From positions 202,125 through 266,124 of the forward strand of contig NZ_FCOX02000005.1 of assembly GCF_900044055.2 (NCBI RefSeq): 64,000 nt of DNA, written 5' to 3'. Source of the DNA: Caballeronia calidae (GTDB lineage: Bacteria > Pseudomonadota > Gammaproteobacteria > Burkholderiales > Burkholderiaceae). Each line of letters starts with the position of its first letter. The stretch's first letter is position 1. Shown in pieces: positions 1 through 12,108 of this stretch. Below the pieces are notes generated by a model. That model did no database searches. It worked only from the letters and a program-made list of their open reading frames with translations, and had not been told where the DNA came from. The position numbers and the translations under genes were made by a program.

Positions 1-1333
1 GCGCGCCTTTCAGGCGCTCCGCCCACCCGAGCCTGGCGTTCGCGGCCGTGCCGCTCAGCTCCACTCGCGAGCCGCTGATCTTGGCTTCCGCGCCGGGCAC
101 GGACATGAGCGGGATGAAGTCGTTCAGGCGCGAAAGCCACGTCGACGGACGCGTTTCCGGAACGATGGAAACGTCCGCGCCATAGGCTTTCCCGAAACGC
201 GCCGACAGTGCGTCGAGCAGATGCTTCTTTTCCGCTTCGGTGCCGACCGTCGCTTCGATCGACGGAACACCTGACGTGTTGACGCTGAACAGCAACTGCG
301 CGTCTTTCCAGTCGGCGGGTGCGATGGCCGGTGCCGAGGCGGTCTGCGCCGGGGGCGCGTCGGTGGCTTGCGCAATCGCGGTGGCGGACGCGGCCAGCGG
401 CGCGTCGTTGCTGGCCTGCGTGGCCGATGGCGCTGCGACGGAAGCCGGTGCTGCCACGCTCGCGATGGGCTGCGTGCCTGGCGCGGCGCTCAGGTCGACG
501 CTTGCGCCTTGCGTGATGCCGCGATAGTAAACAAACGCGAGGATTGCGGCCAACACCAGGAACAGCAGCCAGACCCAGTTGTTCGAACGTTTCGGCGCGG
601 GCTTGCGCAACGGTGCGCGCATCGGGGGCGCCGACGGCGGCGCGGAAGGCGCGGGTCTGGAGACCGGTGCGCTCTCCATCGCAGGTTTTGCGACGGGCGC
701 GGCCGCTACCGCGATATCGCCTTCATGACGCTGGGCCAGGCTCGATGCGACCGTGTCGAGCCGCGGCGTGATGCAGCTGGTGAAGCCCTCGGTGTTGCCG
801 ACGCCGATGGCCGCCGCGACCGCATTCGACATCGACGTGTTGATCTCGCCGACCTGATCGCGCAGCAGCCTGGGCAGGTGCGGAAGGTTCCACTGCGCGA
901 GCAGAAAATGCCGCTTGATGATGCCGAAAAGCACGGCGGCGACGATGCCCGCGAGCGCCGATGTAGCTTGCGTGGGAACGCCGGTTTCGGCCGACACGGC
1001 GTCGGTCAGCGCATCGACACGCTGGCCCGTCGCGAGCGCGGCGAGCATGTGGCCGTTGGCTTCGAGCTGCTTGAGGCCGCCGGTCGTGGCGATCAGCTTC
1101 GAGAGCTGATCGGCGACATGCGCGTTGGTTTCCGGCTGCATGATGACTGCGTGCACCGACTGCGCGCCGGGGATGAGCGTCGTGCGGTCCATCAGCGACG
1201 CGACGAGCCCGGGCGCGAGGCGCGCCGCCAGTTGCCGGACGATGGCACCGGGAATGCCGAACTGTTGCGATAGCTGCTCCGCGATGCTTTCCGAGATCGC
1301 GGAATTGACCGCCTGGACCAGATTGATGCTCAT
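1..1333 (-). CDS. DUF937-type membrane protein, C-terminus cut by window edge
   Basis: The frame opens at the ATG complementary to 1331-1333 and stays open to base 1, giving at least 444 residues. Residues 1-190 are Ala/Leu-rich and helical and resemble the DUF937 family (MSINLVQAVN start). A Pro/Ala linker follows at about 212-250, then one clear membrane helix at about 253-270 (WVWLLFLVLAAILAFVYY) and an Ala/Thr-rich spacer. The last part reads like the BON-like repeats that precede an OmpA peptidoglycan-binding domain; that domain would lie outside the window. I infer an inner-membrane anchored envelope protein. The exact role is unknown. Confidence 0.75.
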   Translation of the reverse strand, partial: MSINLVQAVNSAISESIAEQLSQQFGIPGAIVRQLAARLAPGLVASLMDRTTLIPGAQSVHAVIMQPETNAHVADQLSKLIATTGGLKQLEANGHMLAALATGQRVDALTDAVSAETGVPTQATSALAGIVAAVLFGIIKRHFLLAQWNLPHLPRLLRDQVGEINTSMSNAVAAAIGVGNTEGFTSCITPRLDTVASSLAQRHEGDIAVAAAPVAKPAMESAPVSRPAPSAPPSAPPMRAPLRKPAPKRSNNWVWLLFLVLAAILAFVYYRGITQGASVDLSAAPGTQPIASVAAPASVAAPSATQASNDAPLAASATAIAQATDAPPAQTASAPAIAPADWKDAQLLFSVNTSGVPSIEATVGTEAEKKHLLDALSARFGKAYGADVSIVPETRPSTWLSRLNDFIPLMSVPGAEAKISGSRVELSGTAANARLGWAERLKGA

Positions 1334-1471
1334 CGACTGTCTTTTTCCTTTCTACATGAACGCTTAACGCAAGCGCAAAAGTGCAGCGCATTCTATCTGC
1401 ACAGTTATCCTAAAAAGATGCGTGCAAACTTCTTTACGAAAACGCTGCGGCGATGCGACTTGCATGCTGCT

Positions 1472-1708
1472 TCAACGTGCCCGCGGGCTCATATCCGAGA
1501 AGAACTTGACGATGCGCTTCCCGGCGATACAGAGCCATGACGGCTCCGCCGGCGCGGGCTCGGTCCGGTTCACGGCGAGCGCGACGAGCGACAGCAGGGA
1601 ATGGGAGCGGATGAGCGTGCGGTACGATGCATCGAGCGGCGACGTCCACGCGCAGGTGCGGCAATCGTGCTTCACGCAGGTGTTGCAGGGAGGTTGATCG
1701 CGGTTCAT
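1472..1708 (-). CDS. Small cysteine-rich hypothetical protein
   Basis: A 78-residue frame starts at the ATG complementary to 1706-1708, with an AAGGA ribosome site upstream. The N-terminus holds a cysteine cluster (CNTCVKHDCRTC), which could bind a metal or Fe-S centre; a further Cys lies in PSWLC near residue 54. There is no signal peptide or membrane helix. I do not recognise the family. A longer frame begins upstream at 1735, but it lacks a good ribosome site. It could be a metal-binding accessory protein, but nothing in the context supports a specific role. Confidence 0.5.
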   Translation of the reverse strand: MNRDQPPCNTCVKHDCRTCAWTSPLDASYRTLIRSHSLLSLVALAVNRTEPAPAEPSWLCIAGKRIVKFFSDMSPRAR

Positions 1709-1787
1709 GGTGGAGTCCTTTTTGGATACCAGCACATGATCTTCGATAGGCTATCGTAAGACGATCAGAGGCTTCCGATTGAACTCT

Positions 1788-1807
1788 TAATTTCGATCTC
1801 GAAATTA
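1788..1807. promoter_or_regulatory. 20-bp perfect palindrome upstream of the YciI-like gene
   Basis: TAATTTCGA and TCGAAATTA flank a 2-base centre. It lies about 50 bases before the start of the gene at 1860 and stands out as AT-rich in GC-rich sequence. A second short palindrome, CGATAG-G-CTATCG, lies at 1744-1756. Likely a dimer-binding operator; the regulator is unknown. Confidence 0.45.
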
Positions 1808-1859
1808 GGACAAACTAGCTCGACGAGCCCGGGATTGTTTCACTAAAAAGGAGACGGCG

Positions 1860-2156
1860 ATGCACTACCTGTTGATCTACGAACTCTGTCCAGACTATCT
1901 GGAGCGCCGCGCGCAATTTCGCGACGCGCATCTCGCCCTGGCGTGGGCGGCCGTCGAGCGGGGCGACATCGTGCTCGCGGGCGCGCTCGATGCGCCCACC
2001 GATCGCGCGATGCTGCTCTTCCACGGCGACTCGCCCGCCGCCGCCGAAGACTTCGCGAAGAACGATCCGTACGTGACGAACGGGCTGGTCGAACGGTGGG
2101 AAGTGCGCAAGTGGAACACGGTCGTGGGCGCGAACGCGGCCACGCCCGTGCGCTAG
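1860..2156 (+). CDS. YciI-like family protein
   Basis: The 98-residue product has the YciI pattern: an N-terminal strand MHYLLIYEL, a central helix, the GDIVLAGAL strand and the FAKNDPYV segment typical of this ferredoxin-like alpha/beta fold. The conserved His/Asp-type residues suggest an enzyme of the dimeric alpha/beta-barrel class, but no substrate is known for most members. The start is fixed by AAGGAGA at 1848-1854. Its stop lies 13 bases from the stop of the convergent LysR gene. A perfect palindrome upstream suggests it has its own regulated promoter. Confidence 0.8.
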   Translation: MHYLLIYELCPDYLERRAQFRDAHLALAWAAVERGDIVLAGALDAPTDRAMLLFHGDSPAAAEDFAKNDPYVTNGLVERWEVRKWNTVVGANAATPVR

Positions 2157-2169
2157 CGCGAGGCAGCAA

Positions 2170-3162
2170 TCACGCGTCGGCGGTTTCTTCCTCGGGACGA
2201 TCCCGGCGCGTGGGGCCGCGGCGCTGCGCCGAGCGATAAAGGCTCGTGAGCGTATCGTCGATCTTTTGCGAGCGCTCGAAGAGCGCCGCGAGCCAGTCGA
2301 CGAACACCGACACGCGCGGCGTCGCCTGGCGGCTCTTCAGAAACGCCACCGACACCTTCAGCGGCGGCGACTTCCATTGCGGCAGCACTTCGCGCAATTG
2401 TCCCGAGCGCAGGAAAGGCTGCGCCGCGATGCGCAGCGGCTGGATCAGCCCGAGGCCTTCGACGCCGCACGCCAGATACGCGTGCTCGTCGGCGACCTGC
2501 ACGAAGCCGCGCATCTTCATCGTGACGGGTTTGCCGTCGACATCGAAATCGAAGTCGGCGGGGCGCCCGCTCTTCTCCGAGAGACAGTTCACCGCGACGT
2601 GCCGCGCGAGCTCATCGAGCGACTGCGGCATGCCGTGCTTTTCCAGATACGCGGGGCTCGCGCACGTCACCTGTTCGAGCATGCCGAGGCGGCGCGCGAC
2701 CAGTCCCGAATCGGGCAATTCGCCGAGCTGCACGCTGCAATCGACACCTTCCCCGACGAGATCGACATTGCGGTTGCCGATGCCGATCGACAGCTCGATC
2801 TGCGGATAACGCGCGTGAAACTCCGGCAGCGCCGGCACGACGATCGACGTCGCGACGGTATCCGGCATCTCGATGCGCAAGCGTCCGCGCAGGCGCTCCT
2901 CGCCCGCGCCGAAACCGGATTCGAGCTCGTCGATATCGGCGAGGATCTGCGCGCAGCGCTCGTAATAGGCGGCGCCGTCGACGGTGAGATTCAGGCGCCG
3001 TGTCGTGCGTGCGAGCAGTTGCACGCCGACTAGCGCTTCGAGTTGTTGCACGGTCGTCGAAACACTCGCGCGCGGCATGCCGAGCGACTCGGCCGCACGC
3101 GTGAAGCTGTTCGTATCGACGACACGCGTAAAGACACGCATGGCATGGACGCGATCGATCAC
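2170..3162 (-). CDS. LysR-family transcriptional regulator
   Basis: 330 residues. The N-terminus carries the LysR winged helix-turn-helix (MRVFTRVVDTNSFTRAAES, then PRASVSTTVQQLE), and the rest is the periplasmic-binding-protein-like effector domain. I chose the GTG complementary to 3160-3162 because an AAAGGGAA ribosome site lies 8 bases upstream; an open frame continues to 3300 but would add a non-LysR extension. The C-terminus is rich in Arg/Glu. The convergent neighbour is the YciI-like gene, and the upstream gene on the same strand is a mechanosensitive channel, so its target is not obvious. The sequence pattern is that of the large CrgA/YafC-like LysR subgroup common in Burkholderiaceae. 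Confidence 0.9.
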   Translation of the reverse strand: MIDRVHAMRVFTRVVDTNSFTRAAESLGMPRASVSTTVQQLEALVGVQLLARTTRRLNLTVDGAAYYERCAQILADIDELESGFGAGEERLRGRLRIEMPDTVATSIVVPALPEFHARYPQIELSIGIGNRNVDLVGEGVDCSVQLGELPDSGLVARRLGMLEQVTCASPAYLEKHGMPQSLDELARHVAVNCLSEKSGRPADFDFDVDGKPVTMKMRGFVQVADEHAYLACGVEGLGLIQPLRIAAQPFLRSGQLREVLPQWKSPPLKVSVAFLKSRQATPRVSVFVDWLAALFERSQKIDDTLTSLYRSAQRRGPTRRDRPEEETADA

Positions 3163-3339
3163 GTTGAGTTTTCCCTTTATGACGATTGAATGGCGATGCG
3201 CCAGAAAAAACGACGCCACCGCGGCGTTGAAGCTGCGGAAAAAAGGCGCATCGGCGATGGTTAGATCGTACGGACGGGAAGCGTCAACGTGAATACACAA
3301 AACTGGCGGATTCTTGCCTGATTCTTTTTGACGGTGAAA

Positions 3340-4605
3340 TCACAGCGTCGGCATTTCGCCGCGCAGACGGCCCGCGAAACCGGTCATGTCGGCGCCTGAA
3401 GGCGATTGATAGAGCCGCAGTCCCATCTCCGGAAGTATCGACAGCAGATGATCGAAGACATCGCCCTGAATGCGCTCGTATTGCGTCCACGCGGTCGTCG
3501 CGGTGAAGCAGTAGACCTCGATCGGAATGCCCTGCGATTCCGGCTCCATCATGCGCACCATGATCGCCATGTCCTGGCGAATCTCCGGATGGCGTTGCAG
3601 ATACGCGAGCCCGTACGCGCGGAACGTGCCGATATTCGTGAGCCGCCGCCGGTTCGCGGGCTCGTTGGCGAGTTCGCCGAGATTGCGGTTCGCCTGCTCG
3701 ACTTCCGTCTGCTTCTGTTCCAGATAATCGTGCAGCAGGCGAAAGCGCTTCAGGCGCGCGGTTTCCTCTTCGGTGAGGAAGCGCACGCATTGCGCGTCGA
3801 TGCGCAAGGTGCGCTTGATGCGCCGCCCGCCCGATTCGAACATGTGCCGATAGTTGCGGTAGCTCTCCGAAAAGAGCTTGTAAGTAGGCACCGTGGTCAC
3901 GGTGTTGTCCCAGTTCTGCACCTTGACCGTATGCAGCGCGATGTCCTTCACGAAGCCATCGGCGGCGGCTTGCGGCATTTCGATCCAGTCGCCGATGCGC
4001 AGCATGTCGTTCGACGTCAGCTGCGTGCTCGCGACGAGCGACAGCAACGTGTCCTTGAACACGAGCAGCAGGACGGCGGAGAGCGCGCCGAGACCGGAGA
4101 GCATCCAGAGCGGCGAGCGGTCGATCAGGATCGACAGCACGAGCACGCCGCACACGAGCGCGAGCGCGAGCTTGCCGATCTGGATATAGCCCTTGATCGA
4201 GCGCGTCTGCGCTTCCTTGCTTTCCGCATAGACGTCCTGCCATGCGGACAGCGCGCTGCCCGCGGCGAGAAACACGCAGATCCACGCGCCGCCATGCGCG
4301 ACGCGCCCGATGACCGCGGCCCAGTGCCCGATGCGCGGCACGTCGTCGATGCCGAGCGCGACCGTCGCGAACGGCACCGCATACCACAGCCGGTGATAGG
4401 CGCGATGCTCGATGAACGCGCGATCCCACTTCTGATGTCCGGCGAGCACGAGCAGGCGATGCGCGACATAGAGCACGATGCGCGCGACCACCCATTGCAC
4501 GAAGAGCGCGATCAGCGCGAGTAGGACGAGGCCTGCGGCGACCTGCGCCCACGGATGAGCGGCGAGTTGCTGCGGCAGCGGATCGGGAAGGAAGTCGAAA
4601 TTCAT
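3340..4605 (-). CDS. ybdG: YbdG-type mechanosensitive channel
   Basis: 421 residues starting MNFDFLPDPLPQQL. About five hydrophobic helices occupy residues 20-190. The MscS core follows: the pore helix region (LGALSAVLLLVFKDTLLSLVA) and the beta domain (GDWIEMPQ, DGFVKDIALHTVKVQNWDNT). The segment RRIKRTLRIDAQCVRFLTEEE and the later VYCFTATTAWTQYE match the extended C-terminal domain of E. coli YbdG, which is also about 415 residues long. These channels open under membrane tension and release solutes during hypo-osmotic shock. The first ATG after the ribosome site was chosen; an upstream extension is open but not channel-like. It is divergent from the peptide operon at 4816. Confidence 0.85.
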   Translation of the reverse strand: MNFDFLPDPLPQQLAAHPWAQVAAGLVLLALIALFVQWVVARIVLYVAHRLLVLAGHQKWDRAFIEHRAYHRLWYAVPFATVALGIDDVPRIGHWAAVIGRVAHGGAWICVFLAAGSALSAWQDVYAESKEAQTRSIKGYIQIGKLALALVCGVLVLSILIDRSPLWMLSGLGALSAVLLLVFKDTLLSLVASTQLTSNDMLRIGDWIEMPQAAADGFVKDIALHTVKVQNWDNTVTTVPTYKLFSESYRNYRHMFESGGRRIKRTLRIDAQCVRFLTEEETARLKRFRLLHDYLEQKQTEVEQANRNLGELANEPANRRRLTNIGTFRAYGLAYLQRHPEIRQDMAIMVRMMEPESQGIPIEVYCFTATTAWTQYERIQGDVFDHLLSILPEMGLRLYQSPSGADMTGFAGRLRGEMPTL

Positions 4606-4731
4606 ACGGTTCGGTGGAGACTGAAAGCGCCTGCGCTCCGGCGGCGCGCTGCGCCCAGTATTGTGCATGATCGTGCGCGTGCGACGCACGGGACGCGCCC
4701 GCCCCGTGCGCCTTATCGAAAACCCGAGTTC

Positions 4732-4794
4732 GATGAAAATGAATTTTTTTTGGGCGGGATTTCGAGTAAATATAGTTTCATCGCGTTTCATCGC
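4732..4794 (+). promoter_or_regulatory. Promoter/operator of the peptide operon with GTTTCATCGC repeats
   Basis: GTTTCATCGC occurs twice in perfect tandem at 4775-4784 and 4785-4794. An inverted GATGAAA copy lies at 4732-4738. A candidate -10 TATAGT (4771-4776) overlaps the first repeat; the -35 is poor and AT-rich. This layout fits autorepression by the RpiR regulator encoded immediately downstream. The assignment is inferred from position. Confidence 0.4.
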
Positions 4795-4815
4795 AACGAG
4801 AGGGCAGCGCATTTC

Positions 4816-5790
4816 ATGTCCCGTTCGCTATCGGTTCGTGCGCCCGCGAGCGCCGACGATCTGATCTCCGTGCGCATCGCCGCGGCCATGCCGACGCTCA
4901 CGCCCATCCATCGGCGCATGGGTGCGTTCGTGCTGGCGAACCTGTTCCGCTCGGCGACGATGCGCATCGACGAACTGGCGGGCGCGGTGGGCGCGTCGGT
5001 GGCGACGGCGAACCGCTTTGCGCGCGCGCTCGGCTTCTCCGGCTACCCGGCGTTTCGCGAGGCGCTCGTGCGCGGTTTCGAGGCGACCATCGCGCCGGTG
5101 GAGCGTTTGCGCACCGCGCTCGAATCGCCCGCGAGCGGCGCCGAAGTCTTCGATGCATCGCTCGCGCAGGCGGCGGCGAATCTGCGGCTCGCGCAGACAT
5201 CCGTCGATGGCGCGAAGGCCGAGGCGATCGTCGACATGGTCCTCGCCGCGCCGCGCGTCTTCGTGGTCGGCTACGGCGCGAGCGCGTTTCTCGCAGGACT
5301 CATGGAGCACGGCCTCACGCCATATTGCGCGAACGTGCAGTCGCTCGCGCTGATGGGCGGACCGTCGCACGCGGCGCGCCGGCTCTTCACGGCGTCACGC
5401 GGCGATGTGCTCATCGCGATCGCGTTTCCTCGCTATGTCGACGACACCATCACGCTCGCGCGGCTCGCGCGCGAACATGGCCTGCGCGTCGTCGCGCTCA
5501 CGGACAGCGCCGCGTCGCCGCTCGCGCAAGTCGCGGACCTCGTGCTCGCGATCCGCGCGGAACGCCGGCTCGCGGCGAATTGCGATACCGCGGTGCTCGC
5601 CGTCATCGAGGCACTCTGCGATGCGGTCGCGCATCGGGCGAAGCGTTCCGTCGAGGCGGCATCGGGCCTGACCGAATTCGTGCTGCCGTGGCTCGTCGCG
5701 CCTTCGATTGCAAACGATGCGCGACCGGTTCAGGCAACTCGCCGCACGGCCGCCAAACGACACACTCACACGGAGTCACGCGAGTCATGA
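4816..5790 (+). CDS. RpiR/MurR-family transcriptional regulator (HTH + SIS domain)
   Basis: 324 residues. Residues 10-85 form an RpiR-type HTH ([41 protein letters not shown]). Residues about 125-270 form a SIS sugar-phosphate-binding domain ([46 protein letters not shown]). Such proteins sense phosphosugars and repress or activate adjacent operons. The start is the ATG at 4816. The stop overlaps the iaaA start by 4 bases, so this is the first gene of an eight-gene peptide operon and probably controls it through the repeats at 4732-4794. A SIS sensor on a peptide operon could mean that the signal is a cell-wall sugar derivative; this is inference. Confidence 0.88.
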   Translation: MSRSLSVRAPASADDLISVRIAAAMPTLTPIHRRMGAFVLANLFRSATMRIDELAGAVGASVATANRFARALGFSGYPAFREALVRGFEATIAPVERLRTALESPASGAEVFDASLAQAAANLRLAQTSVDGAKAEAIVDMVLAAPRVFVVGYGASAFLAGLMEHGLTPYCANVQSLALMGGPSHAARRLFTASRGDVLIAIAFPRYVDDTITLARLAREHGLRVVALTDSAASPLAQVADLVLAIRAERRLAANCDTAVLAVIEALCDAVAHRAKRSVEAASGLTEFVLPWLVAPSIANDARPVQATRRTAAKRHTHTESRES

Positions 5791-6748
5791 ACGCCAGACC
5801 AGTCATTGCGATCCACGGCGGCGCGGGCACGATCCTGCGAAGCGCGATGAACACCGAAACGGAAGCGGGCTATCACGCGGCGCTTGCGGACATCCTGCGC
5901 GCGGGCGAACGCATCCTGGCCGATGGCGGCAGCGCGCTCGACGCGGTGACCGAAGCGGTGCGCCTGCTCGAAGACTGTCCGCTCTTCAACGCGGGTCATG
6001 GCGCGGTGTTCACGGCGGCGGGCACGCACGAGCTCGATGCCTCCGTGATGGACGGCGCGACGCTCGAAGCCGGCGCGATCAGTTGCGTGACGCGCGTGAA
6101 GAATCCGGTGCTCGCCGCGCGCCGCGTGCTCGACGTGAGCGACCACGTGATGTTCACGGGGGCGGGCGCGGAAGCGTTCGCCGAGGCGCAGGGGCTCGAA
6201 TTCGTCGAGCCGTCGTACTTCTACACGGAAGCGCGCTATCAGCAATGGCTGAAGGCGCGCGGCACATCGGGCACGATGCTCGATCACGATGCAATGACGA
6301 AGTTCGCCGTCGAGAACGATCCCATCGATCCGGACAGGAAGTTCGGCACGGTCGGCGCGGTCGCGCTCGATGCAAACGGCCATCTCGCCGCGGCGACATC
6401 GACGGGCGGCATCACCAACAAGCAGGCGGGCCGCGTCGGCGATGCGCCCTTGATCGGCGCGGGCTGCTATGCGAACGACGCGACCTGCGCCGTGTCGACC
6501 ACCGGCACCGGCGAGATGTTCATCCGCATGCTCGCGGCGTACGACGTATCGGCGCAGATGGAGTATCGCGGCGTCTCGCTGGAAGAAGCATCGAGCGATG
6601 TCGTGATGGAGAAGCTGCCGCGCATCGAAGGGCGCGGCGGTCTCGTCGCCGTCGATGCGAAAGGCAACGTCGTGCTGCCGTTCAACACGGAAGGCATGTA
6701 TCGCGGTTTCGCGCGCGTGGGCGACGCGCCCGTCACGGCGATCTATCG

Positions 6749-6752
<4 letters not shown>
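5787..6752 (+). CDS. iaaA: Isoaspartyl peptidase / type III L-asparaginase
   Basis: 321-residue Ntn hydrolase of the plant-type asparaginase family. It has the N-terminal [10 protein letters not shown] motif, [13 protein letters not shown], and the autocleavage site [10 protein letters not shown], where Thr188 becomes the nucleophile after processing into alpha and beta chains. [15 protein letters not shown] and the TGTGE substrate loop follow. The enzyme removes isoaspartyl residues from small peptides and hydrolyses asparagine. It overlaps the regulator upstream and gsiA downstream by 4 bases each (ATGA), so translation is coupled. In E. coli iaaA also precedes gsiABCD, which supports both names. 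Confidence 0.93.
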
Positions 6753-8641
<1,889 letters not shown>

Positions 8642-8674
8642 TAACACCATGACGTCAAGCCAAGGAGTCCAACG

Positions 8675-10225
8675 ATGCCGTCCTTCAAACTGCGCTCGAT
8701 TCTCGCCGCAAGCGCATTCGCCGCGCTGACCTCGCTCGCACCGGTTGCCGCTCATGCGCAAAGCACCGTCGTGATGGCGGTCGCCTCGACCTTCACGACG
8801 ATGGATCCCTACGACGCCAACGACACGCTCTCGCAGGCGGTCGCGAAGTCGTTCTACGAGGGCCTGTTCGGCTTCGACAAGGACATGAAGATCCGCAACG
8901 TGCTCGCGACGAGCTACGAGGCGAGCCCGGATGCGAAGGTCTACACGATCCATCTGCGCAAGGACGTGAAGTTCCAGGACGGCACCGATTTCAACGCGGA
9001 GGCCGTGAAGGCCGTGTTCGATCGCGTAACGAATCCGGACAACAAGCTGAAGCGCTACAACCTCTTCAACAAGATCGAGAAGACCGAAGTCATCGATCCG
9101 TATACGGTGAAGATCACGCTGAAGATTCCGTTCTCGGCGTTCATCAACGTGCTCGCGCATCCGTCGGCGGTGATGATCTCGCCGACCGCGCTGAAGAAGT
9201 ACGGCAAGGAAATCGCGTTCCATCCGGTCGGCACGGGTCCGTTCGAATTCGTCGAATGGAAGCAGACCGACGACATGAAGGTGAAGAAGTTCGCGGGCTA
9301 CTGGCAGAAGGGCTTGCCGAAGGTCGACATGATCGACTGGAAGCCCGTAGTCGATAACAACACGCGCGCCGCGCTCATGCAGACGGGCGAAGCGGACTTC
9401 GCGTTCTCGATTCCGTTCGAGCAGGCCGCGACGCTCAAGGCGAGCCCGAAGGTCGATCTGATCGCGGCGCCGTCGATCATCCAGCGTTACGTGAGCATGA
9501 ATACGCTGCAGAAGCCCTTCGACAATCCGAAGGTGCGCGAGGCGATGAACTACGCGATCAACAAGGAAGCGCTCGTGAAGGTCGCATTCGCGGGTTATGC
9601 GGTGCCGTCCGAAGGCGTCGTGCCGCCGGGCGTCGACTATGCGACGCCGAAGCTCGGGCCGTGGAAATACGATCCCGCGAAGGCGCGCGAGCTGCTCAAG
9701 GAAGCGGGCTATCCGAACGGCTTCGAAACCGTGCTGTGGTCGGGCTATAACCACACGACCGCGCAGAAGATCATCCAGTTCGTGCAGCAGCAGCTTTCGC
9801 AAGTGGGCGTGAAGGCTTCCGTCGAGGCGCTCGAGGCGGGGCAGCGCGTGCAGCGCATCGAGAGCGCGCCCGATCCGAAGACGGCGCCGGTTCGCATGCT
9901 CTATATCGGCTGGTCGTCGTCGACGGGCGAGGCGGACTGGGCGATCTCGCCGCTCTTGAGCGGCGGTTCGTTCCCGCCGAAGCTCTTCAACACCGCGTAC
10001 TACAAGAACGATCAGGTCGACGAGGATCTGCAGAAGGCGCTCGCCACGACGGATCGCAACGAGAAGGCGAAGCTCTATACGGATGCGCAAAAACGCATCT
10101 GGGCCGATGCGCCGTGGATCTTCCTCGTCACGGAAAAGGTCGTGTACGCGCGCAGCAAGCGTCTTTCGGGCGCGTACGTGATGCCTGACGGCTCGTTCAG
10201 CTTCGACGAGATCGCGGTCAAGTGA
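8675..10225 (+). CDS. gsiB: Periplasmic peptide/glutathione-binding protein
   Basis: 516 residues with a Sec signal peptide ([20 protein letters not shown], cleavage after AHA at about residue 27). The mature part is an SBP family 5 protein: [40 protein letters not shown] and [17 protein letters not shown] are the typical blocks. It delivers short peptides, and by E. coli analogy glutathione, to the GsiC/GsiD pore. AAGGAG lies 8 bases before the ATG. The protein lacks a lipobox, so it is a soluble periplasmic protein. Specificity cannot be read from the sequence, and the adjacent peptidases suggest unusual peptides. Confidence 0.9.
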   Translation: MPSFKLRSILAASAFAALTSLAPVAAHAQSTVVMAVASTFTTMDPYDANDTLSQAVAKSFYEGLFGFDKDMKIRNVLATSYEASPDAKVYTIHLRKDVKFQDGTDFNAEAVKAVFDRVTNPDNKLKRYNLFNKIEKTEVIDPYTVKITLKIPFSAFINVLAHPSAVMISPTALKKYGKEIAFHPVGTGPFEFVEWKQTDDMKVKKFAGYWQKGLPKVDMIDWKPVVDNNTRAALMQTGEADFAFSIPFEQAATLKASPKVDLIAAPSIIQRYVSMNTLQKPFDNPKVREAMNYAINKEALVKVAFAGYAVPSEGVVPPGVDYATPKLGPWKYDPAKARELLKEAGYPNGFETVLWSGYNHTTAQKIIQFVQQQLSQVGVKASVEALEAGQRVQRIESAPDPKTAPVRMLYIGWSSSTGEADWAISPLLSGGSFPPKLFNTAYYKNDQVDEDLQKALATTDRNEKAKLYTDAQKRIWADAPWIFLVTEKVVYARSKRLSGAYVMPDGSFSFDEIAVK

Positions 10226-10274
10226 TGGACGTCTGCCGGGCCCGCGCGGCCCGGCTTCAAACGAGTTTCACACG

Positions 10275-11195
10275 ATGCTCAACTTCATCGCCAAACGCCT
10301 GCTGGGCCTTTTGCCGACGCTTCTCATCGTCGCGGTGCTCGTGTTCTTCTTCGTGCACATGCTGCCGGGCGATCCCGCGCGTCTCGCCGCGGGCGCGGAA
10401 GCCGACGAAGCGACGGTCGCGCTCGTGCGCGCCGATCTCGGCCTCGACAAGCCGCTGCCGCAGCAGCTCGTCAACTTCTTCGGCAAGGTCGTGCATTTCG
10501 ACTTCGGCATGTCGACACGCAGCAAGCGGCCGGTGTCGACGGAAATCGCCGAGCGCTTCATGCCCACGTTGTGGCTCACGCTCGCGAGCATGGTGTGGGC
10601 GGTGATTTTCGGCATGGCGATCGGCATCGTGTCGGCGGTGTGGCGCAACCGCTGGCCGGATCGATTGGGCATGACGCTCGCCGTGTCGGGCATTTCGTTT
10701 CCGGCCTTCGCGCTCGGCATGCTGCTGATGGAGATCTTCTCGGTGAAGCTCGGCTGGCTGCCTATCGTCGATGACGGCACATGGAAGGCCTACGTGCTGC
10801 CATCGATCACGCTGGGCGCGGCGGTCGCGGCGGTGATGGCGCGCTTCACGCGCGCGTCCTTCGTCGAAGTGCTCGGCGAGGACTTCGTGCGCACCGCGCG
10901 CGCGAAGGGCGTGCATGAGCCGATGGTCATCGTGAAGCACTGCCTGCGCAACGCGATGATTCCCGTCGTCACGATGATGGGCCTGCAGTTCGGCTTTCTG
11001 CTCGGCGGCTCGATCGTCGTCGAGAAGGTGTTCAACTGGCCGGGCCTCGGGCGCCTGCTCGTCGATGCGGTCGAGATGCGCGACTATCCGGTGATTCAGG
11101 CCGAAGTGCTGTTGTTCTCGCTCGAGTTCATCGTGATCAATCTGATCGTGGACGTGCTCTACGCGATCATCAATCCGACCATCCGTTTCAAGTGA
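10275..11195 (+). CDS. gsiC: Peptide ABC transporter permease
   Basis: 306 residues, first permease of the importer. It starts with the DppB-type helix ([29 protein letters not shown]), has about six membrane segments and carries the BPD_transp_1 EAA loop ([30 protein letters not shown]) that docks on GsiA. It lies 49 bases after gsiB and 7 bases before gsiD. No strong ribosome site is seen, so translation may depend on readthrough from upstream transcripts. Inner membrane. Confidence 0.9.
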   Translation: MLNFIAKRLLGLLPTLLIVAVLVFFFVHMLPGDPARLAAGAEADEATVALVRADLGLDKPLPQQLVNFFGKVVHFDFGMSTRSKRPVSTEIAERFMPTLWLTLASMVWAVIFGMAIGIVSAVWRNRWPDRLGMTLAVSGISFPAFALGMLLMEIFSVKLGWLPIVDDGTWKAYVLPSITLGAAVAAVMARFTRASFVEVLGEDFVRTARAKGVHEPMVIVKHCLRNAMIPVVTMMGLQFGFLLGGSIVVEKVFNWPGLGRLLVDAVEMRDYPVIQAEVLLFSLEFIVINLIVDVLYAIINPTIRFK

Positions 11196-11202
11196 GGACC
11201 GC

Positions 11203-12108
11203 ATGAGCGTGACCGCCGACAAGGCCAGGGGCGCCGCTGCCGCAGCAGCAGGGCACGAAGTCCGCACGCCGTGGACGGAGTTCTGGCGCAAGTTCAAGCA
11301 GCAGCACGTCGCGATGATCGCGGCTGTTTTCGTGTTGCTGCTGGTCGTGATCGCGATCATCGCGCCGTATATCGCGCCTTACGATCCGGAGAATTATTTC
11401 GATTACGACGCGCTCAACGCGGGTCCGTCCGCCGCGCACTGGTTCGGCGTGGATTCGCTGGGCCGCGACATACTGAGCCGCATACTCGTGGGCAGCCGCA
11501 TTTCGTTGACGGCCGGTTTGCTCTCGGTCGTGCTCGGCGCGGTCATCGGCACGTTCTTCGGTCTGCTCGCGGGTTATTACGAAGGCTGGTGGGACCGCAT
11601 CGTGATGCGCATCGCGGACGTGCTGTTCGCGTTTCCCGGCATTCTGCTCGCGATCGGCGTCGTCGCGATTCTCGGCAACGGCATGGTGAACGTGGTGTGC
11701 GCGGTCGCGATCTTCAGCATTCCCGCGTTTGCGCGGCTCGTGCGCGGCAATACGCTCGCGCTGAAGCATCTCACGTATATCGAGGCGGCGCGCAGCATCG
11801 GCGCGTCGGACTGGACGATCCTCGCGCGGCACATCCTGCCCGGCACGATTTCGTCGGTGGTCGTGTACTTCACGATGCGTATCGGCACGTCGATCATCAC
11901 GGCCGCGAGCCTCTCGTTCCTCGGCCTCGGCGCGCAGCCGCCGACGCCCGAGTGGGGCGCGATGCTCAACGAAGCGCGCGCCGACATGGCGATGGCGCCG
12001 CACGTCGCGATCTTCCCGAGCCTGGCGATCTTCTTCACGGTGCTCGCGTTCAATCTGCTCGGCGACGGCCTGCGCGACGCGCTCGATCCGAAGCTCGACC
12101 GGCCATGA
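11203..12108 (+). CDS. gsiD: Peptide ABC transporter permease
   Basis: 301 residues, DppC-type second permease. An N-terminal cytoplasmic tail ([12 protein letters not shown]) leads to a first helix, then the conserved [15 protein letters not shown] segment, the EAA loop ([24 protein letters not shown]) and the [14 protein letters not shown] end motif. TGAGGACC just before the ATG is the ribosome site. Its stop overlaps the next start by 4 bases, so the downstream peptidase is translated from the same message. Confidence 0.92.
   Translation: MSVTADKARGAAAAAAGHEVRTPWTEFWRKFKQQHVAMIAAVFVLLLVVIAIIAPYIAPYDPENYFDYDALNAGPSAAHWFGVDSLGRDILSRILVGSRISLTAGLLSVVLGAVIGTFFGLLAGYYEGWWDRIVMRIADVLFAFPGILLAIGVVAILGNGMVNVVCAVAIFSIPAFARLVRGNTLALKHLTYIEAARSIGASDWTILARHILPGTISSVVVYFTMRIGTSIITAASLSFLGLGAQPPTPEWGAMLNEARADMAMAPHVAIFPSLAIFFTVLAFNLLGDGLRDALDPKLDRP

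Noticed and set aside
3163..3300. N-terminal extension of the LysR gene
   Set aside because: The extension has no LysR homology and the GTG at 3162 has a good ribosome site.
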